From Allium sativum (Eukaryota; Streptophyta; Magnoliopsida; Asparagales; Amaryllidaceae): a stretch of 64,000 nt of DNA. Under the pieces are notes generated by a model. The model had not been told where the DNA came from and made no database searches. It saw only the letters and a program-made list of their open reading frames with translations. Where the stretch lies: positions 401,490,192-401,554,191 of the forward strand of contig CM060921.1 of assembly GCA_030737875.1 (NCBI GenBank), in the 5' to 3' direction. Made by a program: the position numbers and the translations under genes. Below, one piece after another: positions 20,669-31,193 of the stretch. How positions within the stretch are numbered: the stretch's first letter is position 1; the number at the start of each line of letters is the position of its first letter.

Positions 20669-21565
20669 ATTGTAAGAGGTCAAATCGACGGCGGTGGTGC
20701 AGCAGTGTAGGTTCTAACGGGGTGCGGGCATGCACACACTCCGGCGCAGAAAAATAAGGCACTGGGCACCAGTAGCATACCTGTGCATTCTAGGATTGTG
20801 TCGGGCCGCCGCCATGGGACTTGATACACCCCATGGTGGGACCAGCATAGGTAACTACAACATCGGGGGCCGTAAGACACATGTAACTATGCGAGTAGGA
20901 GCCGATCATCATAGAATGGATCACTTCACCCTGATTATGGGGTGCCAGTTGGGAACTAGTTTATATGGGTTCAGAGATTAATATGGGGTACGATAGTATA
21001 TTCGACCCTAGACAACTTAACTAAGTTTATAGTGCTTTCCTACTTCTTGTTTATACTTATCATACCCAGTTCTTTATTCATAGACAGAATAGTCCTACAC
21101 TTACTCAGGCTTTATGTCTGACTCTACTTTTCTTTCGTCTTCTTTTCTTCCGTCCCCCCCCCCCCAGGTCCACAGGGAGGGAATACTGCAGCTTGACCAA
21201 CCTTCATATCCAGCTTGAAGAGAAAGAACGTATTGCTTGGACCTTTCCGTTTTGAACTATGGCTTTGGACAACCACTATGGGGCTTTTGCAGTTTATTTA
21301 TGTTTTTTTTATGCTTCTTTAAATGATGTAATCAAGACAGATTATGAAAGTGTTATGTTATGTTTTTGGAAAGGATGTAAGACAATCATGGTAATGTTGT
21401 TGTAACACGTATTTGCTTTTATGAAATAAAAGTTGCTGTTTTTCTGCTGTTTACAAATATGTGTTCTTATATCTGTCTTGTATATCTGTGACTTATACTT
21501 ATAAACCTCCACCAAAATTAGGGCATTCCCTTTGAGAGTGACCCTAACGGAGGTGGGGTGTTTCA

Positions 21566-21570
21566 TGGAA
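21566..21570 (+). other. Target-site duplication of E3, right copy (TGGAA)
   Basis: Matches 13030-13034 exactly. Confidence 0.97.
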
Positions 21571-21738
21571 CGCGAAGCAACTGTGAGGAGAGTTCCAACT
21601 CGAATCGTAGGAACTGAAGTGAAAAACCTACGCAACCGCGAAGTCAAGCTCGTTAAGGTTTAGTGGAGCGACGCCGAGGAAGACGCGACTTAGGAAACTG
21701 AGGACAGAATACGCGCGGCCTACCCTTTTCTTTTTTAG
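21571..21738 (+). pseudogene. E2 pol C-terminus: chromodomain remnant, separated by E3
   Basis: Continues the E2 frame directly after the second TGGAA. It reads RIVGTEVKNLRNREVKLVKV, then a TAG at 21661, WSDAEEDAT, a second TAG at 21691, and ends at TAG 21736 after YPFLF. The same block is intact in E4. Chromodomains at the integrase C-terminus of chromoviruses are known to steer insertion toward particular chromatin. The two nonsense codons fit an old E2. Confidence 0.92.
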
Positions 21739-22332
21739 GGTACATCTTTGATCTCTCTTTTTCCCTTAAGTTGTGCTTGTATCTATCTTTTTAGGTATAT
21801 CTCCTCGATATTATCCTTTATCCTTAGGTAGAAACCCCTTTGGATGTAAACATGTATTTGAAACATGTTATGGTTGATGGCTGCAAGTGGTTGCAAGTGG
21901 TTGCTCGTGGATGCATATACACACACAAACTAGGTTTTAGATCGGCTCAGTCACTTCATACTGCATATGCATATATGTATTCATATTTGTATGTGGTTGA
22001 AACTTGATATGTTGTCATATGGATGTCGCATTTGTATTAATGGTTGCGCACTCATGTAGAATTATGAGTAAGGACAAATTTGTATACATAATGGACTCAT
22101 GACACTTACATGATTTGCATTAAGGAGGTCAACTGGATCAGTAGACCGCCTGATTTTGCATTAGTTAAGGACATATACACACATTGTGCATATAATCATA
22201 AAGCATTAGAAGTCTTTTATGGACAATGGACGCCTGTGTTTGATGGTTGAGTAGATGGACGATTGGATGTTAGGACTTACGTTCTCCTAGACTTGAAGAT
22301 TTCGGGGACGAAATCCTTTAAGGAGGGGAGAA
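21739..22332 (+). other. E2 3' noncoding region and polypurine tract
   Basis: No coding signal. Homologous to 17654-18162 in E3, with GGTTGCAAGTGG repeats near 21890. It ends AAGGAGGGGAGAA (22320-22332), preceded by the family-wide GGGGACGAAATCC motif. Confidence 0.88.
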
Positions 22333-22544
22333 TGTAACACCCCGAATTTTCTGTTAACTGTAACTTAACAAATTTAAGTATAATCAATTCTAAATGATGG
22401 AATTAAGGGAAATGGGTTAAGCCATTGCGTTCGTCTTGGAATTCTGCTTGAGATAGAGTCCGAGTTTGCGTAAAACGGACACAGTATGAAGAAGATATGG
22501 ACGAACGAAGTTGAGCAGAAAAACCAGAAACGGGTCAGAATGCA

Positions 22545-22645
22545 CTGGCGCACTTGGGAAGTGCGCCAGAACAAAAATGCACTGGCGCACTTGGGAAGTG
22601 CGCCAGTACAAATTTTAACTGGCGCACCTGCCAAGTGCGCCTAGG
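22545..22645. repeat. E2 3' LTR palindrome array
   Basis: Two perfect CTGGCGCACTT/AAGTGCGCCAG dyads and a third degenerate one, homologous to 5761-5860. Confidence 0.9.
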
Positions 22646-22814
22646 CCAGAAAACCTGCTTGGTCAGGCCCTGGCTGCCCTGGTCGGGTTCTGGTCGATTT
22701 CTGAGGCTTAGCTGAGTCACTAGGGCTTACATGTTGCTTTCTGATTGGCTTCTCTTGAGATGGATGGTCTGGATTCACTCTAGCTTCATCGACGGCTCTA
22801 ATCAGATTAAAATT

Positions 22815-22824
22815 CTATAAATAC
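22815..22824 (+). promoter_or_regulatory. E2 3' LTR TATA box
   Basis: CTATAAATAC about 480 bp into the LTR. Confidence 0.65.
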
Positions 22825-24142
22825 AACTCAAGTCTAACCCTAAATTCACACAAATAATATAGAACTAAAGCCGTCATGCTGCTGGAAAGAAACTAGGAGT
22901 GGCCGTCAGTTAGAAAACTTAGAGACAAGACAATACTAAAGTAAAACACGAATCAAAACAACGTTAGTCTACCCAAAGGAAAGCAAATCAAATTCAGAAT
23001 TCAGAATCCAGAATTCAAGTTCATCGTTCATTGTAAGTATAGTGATTTTTCCGATGAGAATAAAACTAAGACTTGATTCGATGTAAATTGGAAGTGGAAT
23101 TGTGCCATTATGTAACGACGATGTTAATTCATATCTATGTATTGAAATGATTGTGTTGCGAACGAAATTGGGATGTTTGTGGTATAATTAAGATTGATGT
23201 TGATCCTATTGTACTTTTAGAATGACAACAACATCACAAGCAAGTTGTATAGTTCATGTATATGTGATTATATAGGTTGTTTGTGATTAGAACCTCATGT
23301 ATATACTTTATGCAAGAATCTTTATGCCTAAATGGTTATGTTCATATACGTGCCCCTATGTTTATACAAAAGTTGCAAGTTCCTAATTGGATCCATGTCA
23401 AGATCCACTTTAGTACATGTTTCATGTTGTAATTAAACATGCGATTGGATCTAGTTTACACCCTTGTCATAAAGTTATACATATTTATGAAAATGTCATA
23501 TTCTTGTCATGTGCTAGTGATGTTCGATGTTATGCCTAGATCCAAAAACAAGTTTAGACTTATGTTGTCTAAATCATATGCTAATTCATGTGACATCTAT
23601 TTGGTTAGACCCTTATTTCAATGCAAATTCACGTATATGTAAATTGATTTAGGCTATGTTGCAAATTCACATATATGTATATTGACTATTTTGCAAGTTC
23701 ACATCTATGACATTCATGTTGGCTATTTTGCAAGTTCACACCTATGATTTTCATATTGACAATGCCAAAAATGCCAAGTTTACACCTATGTCATGTTTAT
23801 GTTTATGAATTCCCTTATGCCTATTTGTGTGCGCTAAATTAGGCTAAGTTTTTAGCCTAATATTATATGTTAAAACTATGCGAACGAAAATTAGGCTAAG
23901 ATTGTTAGCCTAATGTTTAATCGGGGTAACGTTGGGAATATTAGTAAAACTTGACATAAAAATATATGAAATTGGCATGTTTGTCACATGCCAAAATTGG
24001 TGGCATTTAAACGGTATAAATTCTCATACCAAAAATGTTAGACTTGGAATGTGGGCCATAACATTTAATTGTTGACAAATTTACATATACTAAGTAATAA
24101 AGACAAATATGTAAATTTAGAAAATACGAATATGCTTAACAC

Positions 24143-24578
24143 GAGGTTGGATTGAGTTGTAATGTAAATCTACCCGGACCCGCCCGGCTGTCCAGTAGTC
24201 ACAACAATACCTATCCAATGTGGGTGGTTAAGCATTGAGCCCAATAAAGACCCGAGGTTAGACTGAGTTATGGTGTAAATCTGCCCGGAACCGATCGGCA
24301 CATCCAGTAACCGTAACAATATCTGTCTAATGTGAGTGGTCGGTGCTTTGAAAGGCTAAGGACAGACAAGTCAGGATGGTAGGGTTAAGTGAACTAAAAC
24401 ACTTAACCAATTCAACATGTTAATTAAACTGATGGGTGGGGTTAGGTACATACAGACCCTTAACCGCTTAACATGTTTGACTAGAAAACCCTAGTAACGG
24501 GGACCCATTTCAGCAGTAACCCAATTAGGTATCATGGTATCCTGAAACTAGGCAGGGTGGGGCACGATTACTAGGCTG
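24143..24578 (+). other. E2 3' LTR structured cassette
   Basis: Homologous to 7353-7787. In copy b the left middle arm is GTTATGGT against ACCGTAAC (one wobble). The inner stem has drifted to CCGG/TCGG, where the 5' LTR has CCAG/CTGG. Third hairpin 24511-24519 with 24568-24578, one mismatch. Confidence 0.83.
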
Positions 24579-25481
24579 ATTGTAAGCGGTCAAAGTGATG
24601 ACAGTGGGTGCAACAGTGTGGGTTCTAACGGAGTGCGGGCGTGCACACACTTTGGAGCAGACAAACAGGGCACTGGGGGCGCCAGTAGTATAACCTATGC
24701 ATTCTAAGTATTGTGTCAGGTCGCCACCATGGGACTTGATACACCCCATGGTGGGGCCAGCATAGGTATCTACAATATTTGGGGGCCGTAAGACACATGT
24801 AATTATGCGAGTAGGAGCCGATCTTTAGAATAATGGGATCACTTCACCCTCAGCATGGGGGTGCCAGTTTAGAACTAATGCATGTAGGTGCAGAGATATA
24901 GTGTGGGGTGCGATAGTTTCTTCGTTTCAAAACTACTTTATCTTAGTTTATGATAATCTCCTGTTTCCAGTTTATACCTATCATGCCCTTATTCTTATTC
25001 TCATACTGAAGAGTCACTAGACTTACCAGGCTTTATGTCTGACCCTATTTTCTTTCGTCTTCTTTTCTTCCGTTTCCCCCCCAGGTCCACAGGGAGGAAA
25101 CAACCCAGCTTAGTCAGATTCTTTAAAAGCTTCAAGATAGTAGATGTACGGTTTGGACTCTCTTGCTTTGGCTATGGCTGTTGGACACAATCATGGGGAT
25201 TTATGCAGTTTTAATTACGTTTTATGCTTCTTTATTTAAAAACCAAGACAGAAATGATGTTGTAATGTTTTGGAAGTTGTTATGAGACAATTATGGAAAT
25301 GTGTTGTATGAACAAGTATTTGATGAAATAAAAGTCTGATGTTTTCCGCTGCTTATATATATATGTATATATGTTTATATCTGTCTTGTGTTTTATCTGT
25401 GACTTTTACTTACAAACCTCCACCAAAGTTTAGGCAGTCCCTTGTGAGTGACCTTAATGGAGGGTGGGGTGTTTCAGCCGA

Positions 25482-26480
25482 TAACCCCACCACCCCCAAA
25501 GGGAGTTGAGCAGGTGATCAAAAATCAGACCAAATCGCGGACACCAACGAAGGAAACCAAATCGAGTTCAATTCAAGGGACACATCACCCACCAAAACAA
25601 ATTTAAGATGAGAGAGGACCACAAACTCTACCAAAGATGAAACGCAAACCAAATATTTTGAGACATTAATCACCGCCAACATCTCCTGAAACCCAACAAC
25701 GCTCTAATCGCCTCAAAAACCACATCCACATCGGGGTGAGGTCTAGAAAGAGTCCCAACAGCAAAGAAATTAGCATCGATCCCAAGAACCCCATGAAACC
25801 CTAGAAAAGTTGCAGGAGGCCACGGGATAAACTAACCAAAGATACCAAAGCGGTCAGAGGAAAATTCAAGAACCAGAGAGTAACAGATAATAGAGAGCCA
25901 GGGCAAAGCGGAAAAGATGGGAAAATTGATGATTTAGGTAGAAGAGGCAGAGGCCATTAGAGAGAGAGAGAGAGAGAGGAGAGAGAGAAATAACCGTTTT
26001 TGAATGTTTCATCTCTTCTGCTTATACATCTAAGGAGAGTTGTTATTGGCTACATATAAATTTATGTCCAAAGGTAATGGTTCGATGCAGACAACATGGA
26101 GAATTCGTTAATTCATTAGCAAAACAAACAGAACGATATATTCCATAAGTTGATTCATTTATAAGTGGATGTATATACAAGCCTTACTATCAATTCTTCG
26201 TTAATTTGTGATTAATGATTATAAATCAAGAATTTGCTAAGCATGTATTACGATTGATTTATTATAGCTGATATTGCTTAATATTTTTTTTATTTACTAC
26301 ATTATGTATCATTAAAACTAAATAATTTTACAAGTAGTTTACAATATATTTAATATTATAAGAATAAACACATCAACTTTGAATGATTGTCGAAGTAGTG
26401 AATTCTGTGCATTTAGTGATGACGGATGCAGTAAATTCTTTTTCTCTTCCCAAAAAACAAAAAAAAAACATTCATAGTTG
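25482..26480. other. Old flank of E2 with a (GA)n tract; possible minus-strand gene start
   Basis: Joined to 5548 before E2 inserted. A GA microsatellite at about 25957-25990 reads (CT)n on the minus strand. It is followed there by ATGGCCTCTGCC with an early stop, then TCTAGGGTTTCATGG, a pattern seen in plant 5' leaders. No sustained reading frame was found. From 26000 on the sequence is AT-rich and featureless. Confidence 0.4.
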
Positions 26481-26618
26481 GAGACATTTGATTTAAATAT
26501 ACTGAAAATAAGGCTTCTATGTTTTATAGTTAGTGTTCTGTAAATGAGATGTTGCAAGTAATTTTTTGTTCATAGCAAATTGTTGTAGATGCTTTATATT
26601 ATTGAAATTAAATAATTG
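26481..26618. repeat. Direct repeat, copy 1 (~140 bp)
   Basis: Starts GAGACATTTGATTTAAATA and ends TTGAAATTAAATAATT. The second copy lies about 710 bp downstream, with substitutions and a small indel. Confidence 0.85.
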
Positions 26619-27329
26619 TTTCGAAAACCAATCACTTAGAAATGGACATCTATTTCATAAGAGAATTGGTACAAAAAGGAAAGCTACAGGTGAATCGTGT
26701 GCCTTCTACTTACTAAATAACCTACATCTTAACCAAGCCACTATTAAAGCATATATTCAAATCTCTAAAATACAAGCTCTGCATAGATGAAATCGACAGA
26801 TCTCAGCCACAAGGAAACTCAAACCCTTTGCCACGACAACTACAAAGGATTTAGAGAAGGAAAATCAATCCCTTGTTAGCAGACGTGACAGATCCATCAC
26901 TAAAAGCCATGAATCTACCACAAATACTCTTACTATCATCAGGCTGAGGGGTAAAAAAACATAGAAGAGAGGGGTTTTATAGGACCTGAGGAGATTCAAC
27001 TTACAAATGTAAAAAAAAAGGTTGGATAAAAATATCGGCAGCAGTTATTTTTTCTCTCCAAACCCTAGCTTGGAGAATAGGGTTTTGTGGGGAGGGGGGG
27101 GGGGGGGGTATGAAGAAAAATACACATAATAATGTTTTGTTGGCGGAAGACATATATTGGCTTCCTTATAATGGGCTGGGCCCGTTATCTCTTTTATTTG
27201 CTGAAAGCGTACAAGCCATGTAACATAAGGTATAATTACTCAAGCTACTGTACATTTTGAGACATCAATTCAATAATAATATTCTGGTATTACAATCTAG
27301 TCTGTTCTCAAATATTTCGAACATAGCGG
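26619..27329. other. Spacer between direct repeats; no gene seen
   Basis: AT-rich DNA with a run of about 16 G near 27093-27108, preceded by an AGGGTTTTGTGG context. No reading frame resembles a known protein. Confidence 0.5.
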
Positions 27330-27476
27330 GAGACATTTGATTTAAATACACTGCAAATAAGGCTTTTATATTTTATAGTTAGTGACTTAGCGTGCTATAA
27401 ATGAGATGTTGCGAGTAACCTTATGTTCATAGCAAACTGTTGCAGATGCCTTATATTATTGAAACTAAACAATTAT
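27330..27476. repeat. Direct repeat, copy 2 (~147 bp)
   Basis: Same orientation as copy 1, with an extra segment (ACTTAGCG) in the middle. Age of the duplication unknown. Confidence 0.85.
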
Positions 27477-30400
27477 AAAAGTTTAGGTAGTGTTTGGTTT
27501 ATTTTGAGTTTTGAGTTTTCAATGTTCATTTCGAAAGATATGAAGTTTTTACAGTTAACAGAGGTGACGAACTAAAGGCGGAGGGGATGGAGGGATGCTC
27601 GATGGATGAATTTGCATTCGTTCTTCCGTTGTTTCTTAGAACACGGAAAATTATAAAAAGTTGTTTTTTGTTTTGTGTGTTAATTTCATTTTGTAAAATG
27701 ATCGTTTTTCACGATATGTGTACTTCGTTTGTATTTTTGTATATACGAAAAAAAAAACTAAACATATCATAAACATTTTTGTTTCATTTTCGTGCTTTTT
27801 AAGCCTTCTACTTTTTTATCCTTTTTTCGGGCAGGTTCATATGATAACGCATGCAACTCTTATTTAGTGAAGCAAGACCATAAAATAAAAGTATGTCACA
27901 TGTTTAATTTAATCAAATCATATGCAAACATGCTCATAATCAAATTCAAATCATGCTACCCTTTTTGGTGTGACATAACTCTATATTTCAAAATCTTAAC
28001 ATCTTTTTAAGCTTTGTTTGTAGTAGCTATTGATACTATAAGTCTTGCATGTGTGGGGAAGTAATAAATTGATCTTCTATTTCATATTCAAACAACGTTT
28101 ATATTTTCATGGTTGGCGCTAGCGCTGCTATAGTAAGTGTTTACTATTAACATTTCACAAATACAGTTATCATTTTATACCGGTAAATCTGAAACTTTTA
28201 TTGTTGTTACAGATGCCGGTAGATTATTCTAACGAAAACCGATATACCAATAATCCAGTAACTGTTACATCGATAACCATAAATTACCGTTTATTCAAAA
28301 AAAGAAAAAAAAAGGTTGGCTACTTGGTGAATGTATTACTTCATTATACAATTTATATTGTGACTCGACAAAAGACATAAAAAGAAAAAGTGAATGATAT
28401 TATTTTATTTAATCGTCGAATTAAATTTAATAATTTGCTTCATTTTAAATATTGTAATAAATCATGTTAAATCAACATACATGTATTATAAAGCGGCTGA
28501 TAAAATTATCTTTATTATTGATATATAAAAAACAATATTATCTATGTTTTATCCTTAAAAAAAATGTAAATTTATCATTGTTATATGATTAAGCCGATTC
28601 CATTTAATATTACAACCGATTAACTTATATTGTTATACTGATTAGACCGATTCTATGAACGTACGGTCCACATACTACTGATTTCATAATGTGTAAACTT
28701 AGATTTTAAACGAAAATAATAATGGGCCAGACTATCGGCCATTTATACAGGCCCTATTAAACATTCAAATAAGGTTATGATATATTATCCGGCTGCCCAA
28801 AAAATAACGATTAACGAGTTCTTTCTTTTTAACGATTAAAGATTGCCTATTGTCAGCCCATATTCAACAAAGACATTGAATTTGGTTATGATTTACACGT
28901 GAATATAACGTGAAATGCATTAAAGTTAGAACAGTTTACACACTTTTACATTTCTACTTAATTTATTTATTTTTACCAACGCAAAAAAATGGTATTCAGG
29001 TTTTTAGTTTCAATGGCAGTTGAGATTCGTCAGTTTTTTTCATGCTACTAGTCAGACATGAGAACCACATTGATCCTTAATTTCTATTTTTTATAACTTA
29101 GTTTAAATTATTTCAATTAATGTTAAAATGCAACCAATTATAATTAAAATAACGACGTTTTAAACAATTTTTTTTTTTAAGGATTTCATAAAATAGCAAC
29201 TGGAATAATTACATACAAAAACGCTACTGTGAAATAGTAAATTTTAGCAATTTTTTGAACGAAAGAGATACAGTTCAATAATAATTCGTAGAATATACAA
29301 TAATAACATACAATGTCATTTAAACCCGATCGGATAGCGGTTAAGTTTATGACATTACTTCCTTGTGGATATAAAATGTTACCTTTTTATCCTTATGGAA
29401 AAAAAATTTGTTAATTTTACCCTTGAACATAAAATCTCAATATTTATTATATTGACTACGTGAAAAAATAGAAATACAACGATAATTTTTCTTCAAACTT
29501 GAGGAAATTGGTGGTTCAAATACAATGATAATTTTTGATACAATTTAAACAAGCTTTATGGCTGTACATATATATTGATGTAAAGCGAAGAAACAATGAA
29601 TGTGTTTGTTGGGATAGAAAGATTGGGAAATGGAACAATGAGTGGCCTATCTTCTAAATATTCGGCATTCATTAGATTCTCAACATTATAATGACCCTAC
29701 TACCAAACCTTTGCATCGCTCGGCATGTGAGAACTCTGCTGCTTAACTCTAAAGCAAAAGCAATTACAGATGTACTACTTCTCATTCTGTGCTGTGCAGG
29801 TGTACGTATATATATGCAATAACAGAAGTGGTGTATGTTGCACCTTGCATAAGCTGGAGTACGAGAAACTTTCGTAGTTAGATTAAAAAAGTTATGCAAC
29901 TGAAATTGTTTTTTAGAATTGGACATTTTTACCATATTATCACTTATCAGCCATTAACAACTGCGGAAAGTGGTATCGAACAAATGATAACCGAAAAAGT
30001 TATACGATTAGATTAAGGATGAAAACCCCGTTAAGTTTTGTAGTCTCCTACTTATAATAACATATTTATTCAATTTACACCCCTCAAAAGGTGTAAATCG
30101 GATTACAAAAAAGAATAAATTGAACGCAGCTACGTCTCGTCCGATCCGACCGATTTACACCCTTAGTCTACACCTACGATATAAGGATATAAATCATGTC
30201 ATTATCAGCTTAATTCTCAGCTCAACAGCATTGAATTCTCCCGCTGTTAATAGTTTGAGCTTCCCGCTGTTAGTCCATTAACTGCTGTTCTAAACCCTAC
30301 GTTCGGATTAAATAAATAACAACTGCATAGGATATGGCACGTCAGTAGACCAACTTGAACCTAAAAGTGCAGTGTGGCTTTGGATTCGGTGGAATTGTGT

Positions 30401-30666
30401 ACGCTTATTTTGTATCTCTTTACAACTTTTTCGCTTCGGTTGTCAATAAAGTTAAACGAAAAAGCGCGTGAAATACTGGGTGCGTTACACACACACAACG
30501 ATTAATAACAAAAAAGAAGAGTGAGTCGACATAGCAGATGATGGTAAGTCAAAGAACGTTGTTTTCTCTTATGCCCCATTTTGTTTGAGCCACCGAAGCA
30601 AGTAAACAAAATTATATGCACGCAGTTGTACTGTCATTGTCATTGCACACACGGAATATAGCGCAA
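27477..30666. other. AT-rich intergenic DNA; nothing recognised
   Basis: Many homopolymer A/T runs, no frame over about 100 codons, no RNA gene or element end that I can recognise. Small frames at 27587, 27792 and 29672 look random. Confidence 0.5.
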
Positions 30667-30669
30667 TAA

Positions 30670-31190
30670 GAGCATCTCCAACAGATGCTATATTTAGCGT
30701 CTTAATTCTGAATTCTCGTGTAAATCTGTCCCAACGATTATTACGAAATGTAATACTAAACAAAATATTACGGACCAATTCCGGATTCGGAATTGGTCGC
30801 GCGAGCCGATTTAATCAGCTCGCGAAGTCGCGAGCCTATTTTATCAGCTCGCGACATCACGAGCCTATAAAATCAGCTCCTGAACTCACAAAATGACAAA
30901 TTAATTTCTGGGACCACGTTATGTTCATGGGGACCAATATCTGGTTGCTGGGGACCATTATCTTTTATTGACCAATGATATTGCTGCGTTGCCTTTTTGG
31001 GGACCACGTTATTTATCACGAGCCGATTTTATCGGCTCGTGACAAATAAAATTATTTTTTTAAGTCACGAGCCGATAAAATAGGCTCGTGACCACGTTAT
31101 TTTTTTTTTATTTGTTGGATACACCACGTAATATTCAGCTGAATATTACGTGGTGTAATATTCTCCTCCGGAATACCGTTGGAGATGCTC
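30670..31190. mobile_element. 521-bp MITE, PIF/Harbinger (Tourist) type
   Basis: Terminal inverted repeats GAGCATCTCCAAC at 30670 and its complement at the other end, with a 3-bp TAA duplication at 30667-30669 and 31191-31193. TIR and TWA target size fit PIF/Harbinger. No coding capacity. The inside is unusual: repeated GCGAGCC...GGCTCGC and CACGAGCCGAT...ATCGGCTCGTG dyads and several GGGGACCACGTTAT repeats. It would need a transposase encoded elsewhere. Confidence 0.88.
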
Positions 31191-31193
31191 TAA

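Larger units (their letters stand above)
13035..21565 (+). mobile_element. E3: gag-only (TR-GAG-like) non-autonomous Tekay/Del derivative nested in E2
   Basis: Two LTRs of 3404 and 3403 bp flank an internal region of only 1724 bp with a canonical primer site, an intact gag ORF, a short 3' noncoding tail and a purine tract. Protease, RT, RNase H, integrase and chromodomain are all absent. The join lies just after gag (Gly-Pro-Ser-Gly-Gly) and resumes with the sequence that follows the pol stop codon in E2 (GGTACATC shared at the junction). Perfect TGGAA duplications flank it. I count about 20 differences between the LTRs by eye, so it is recent. Reverse transcription and integration must have been supplied by another element. 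Confidence 0.93.
18163..21565 (+). repeat. E3 3' LTR (3403 bp)
   Basis: Near-identical to the 5' LTR. Differences include scattered substitutions, a C-tract of 12 instead of 15 (21154-21165) and single-base indels. It ends GGGGTGTTTCA, then TGGAA. Confidence 0.96.
5549..25476 (+). mobile_element. E2: complete but decayed Tekay/Del-like LTR retrotransposon hosting nested E3
   Basis: Both LTRs are present (5549-8683 and 22333-25476) and the element is flanked by GCCGA at 5544-5548 and 25477-25481. Without E3 and its duplicated target it is about 11.4 kb. The order LTR, primer site, gag, protease, RT, RNase H, integrase, chromodomain, purine tract, LTR is that of chromoviruses of the Tekay/Del lineage. 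The coding frame carries six nonsense codons but no frameshift that I can see. Confidence 0.93.
22333..25476 (+). repeat. E2 3' LTR (3144 bp)
   Basis: TGTAACACCCCGAA... to ...GGGTGTTTCA, then target duplication GCCGA. Same modular order as the 5' LTR; C-tract shortened to seven (25076-25082) and (TA)n interrupted by TG. Confidence 0.93.
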
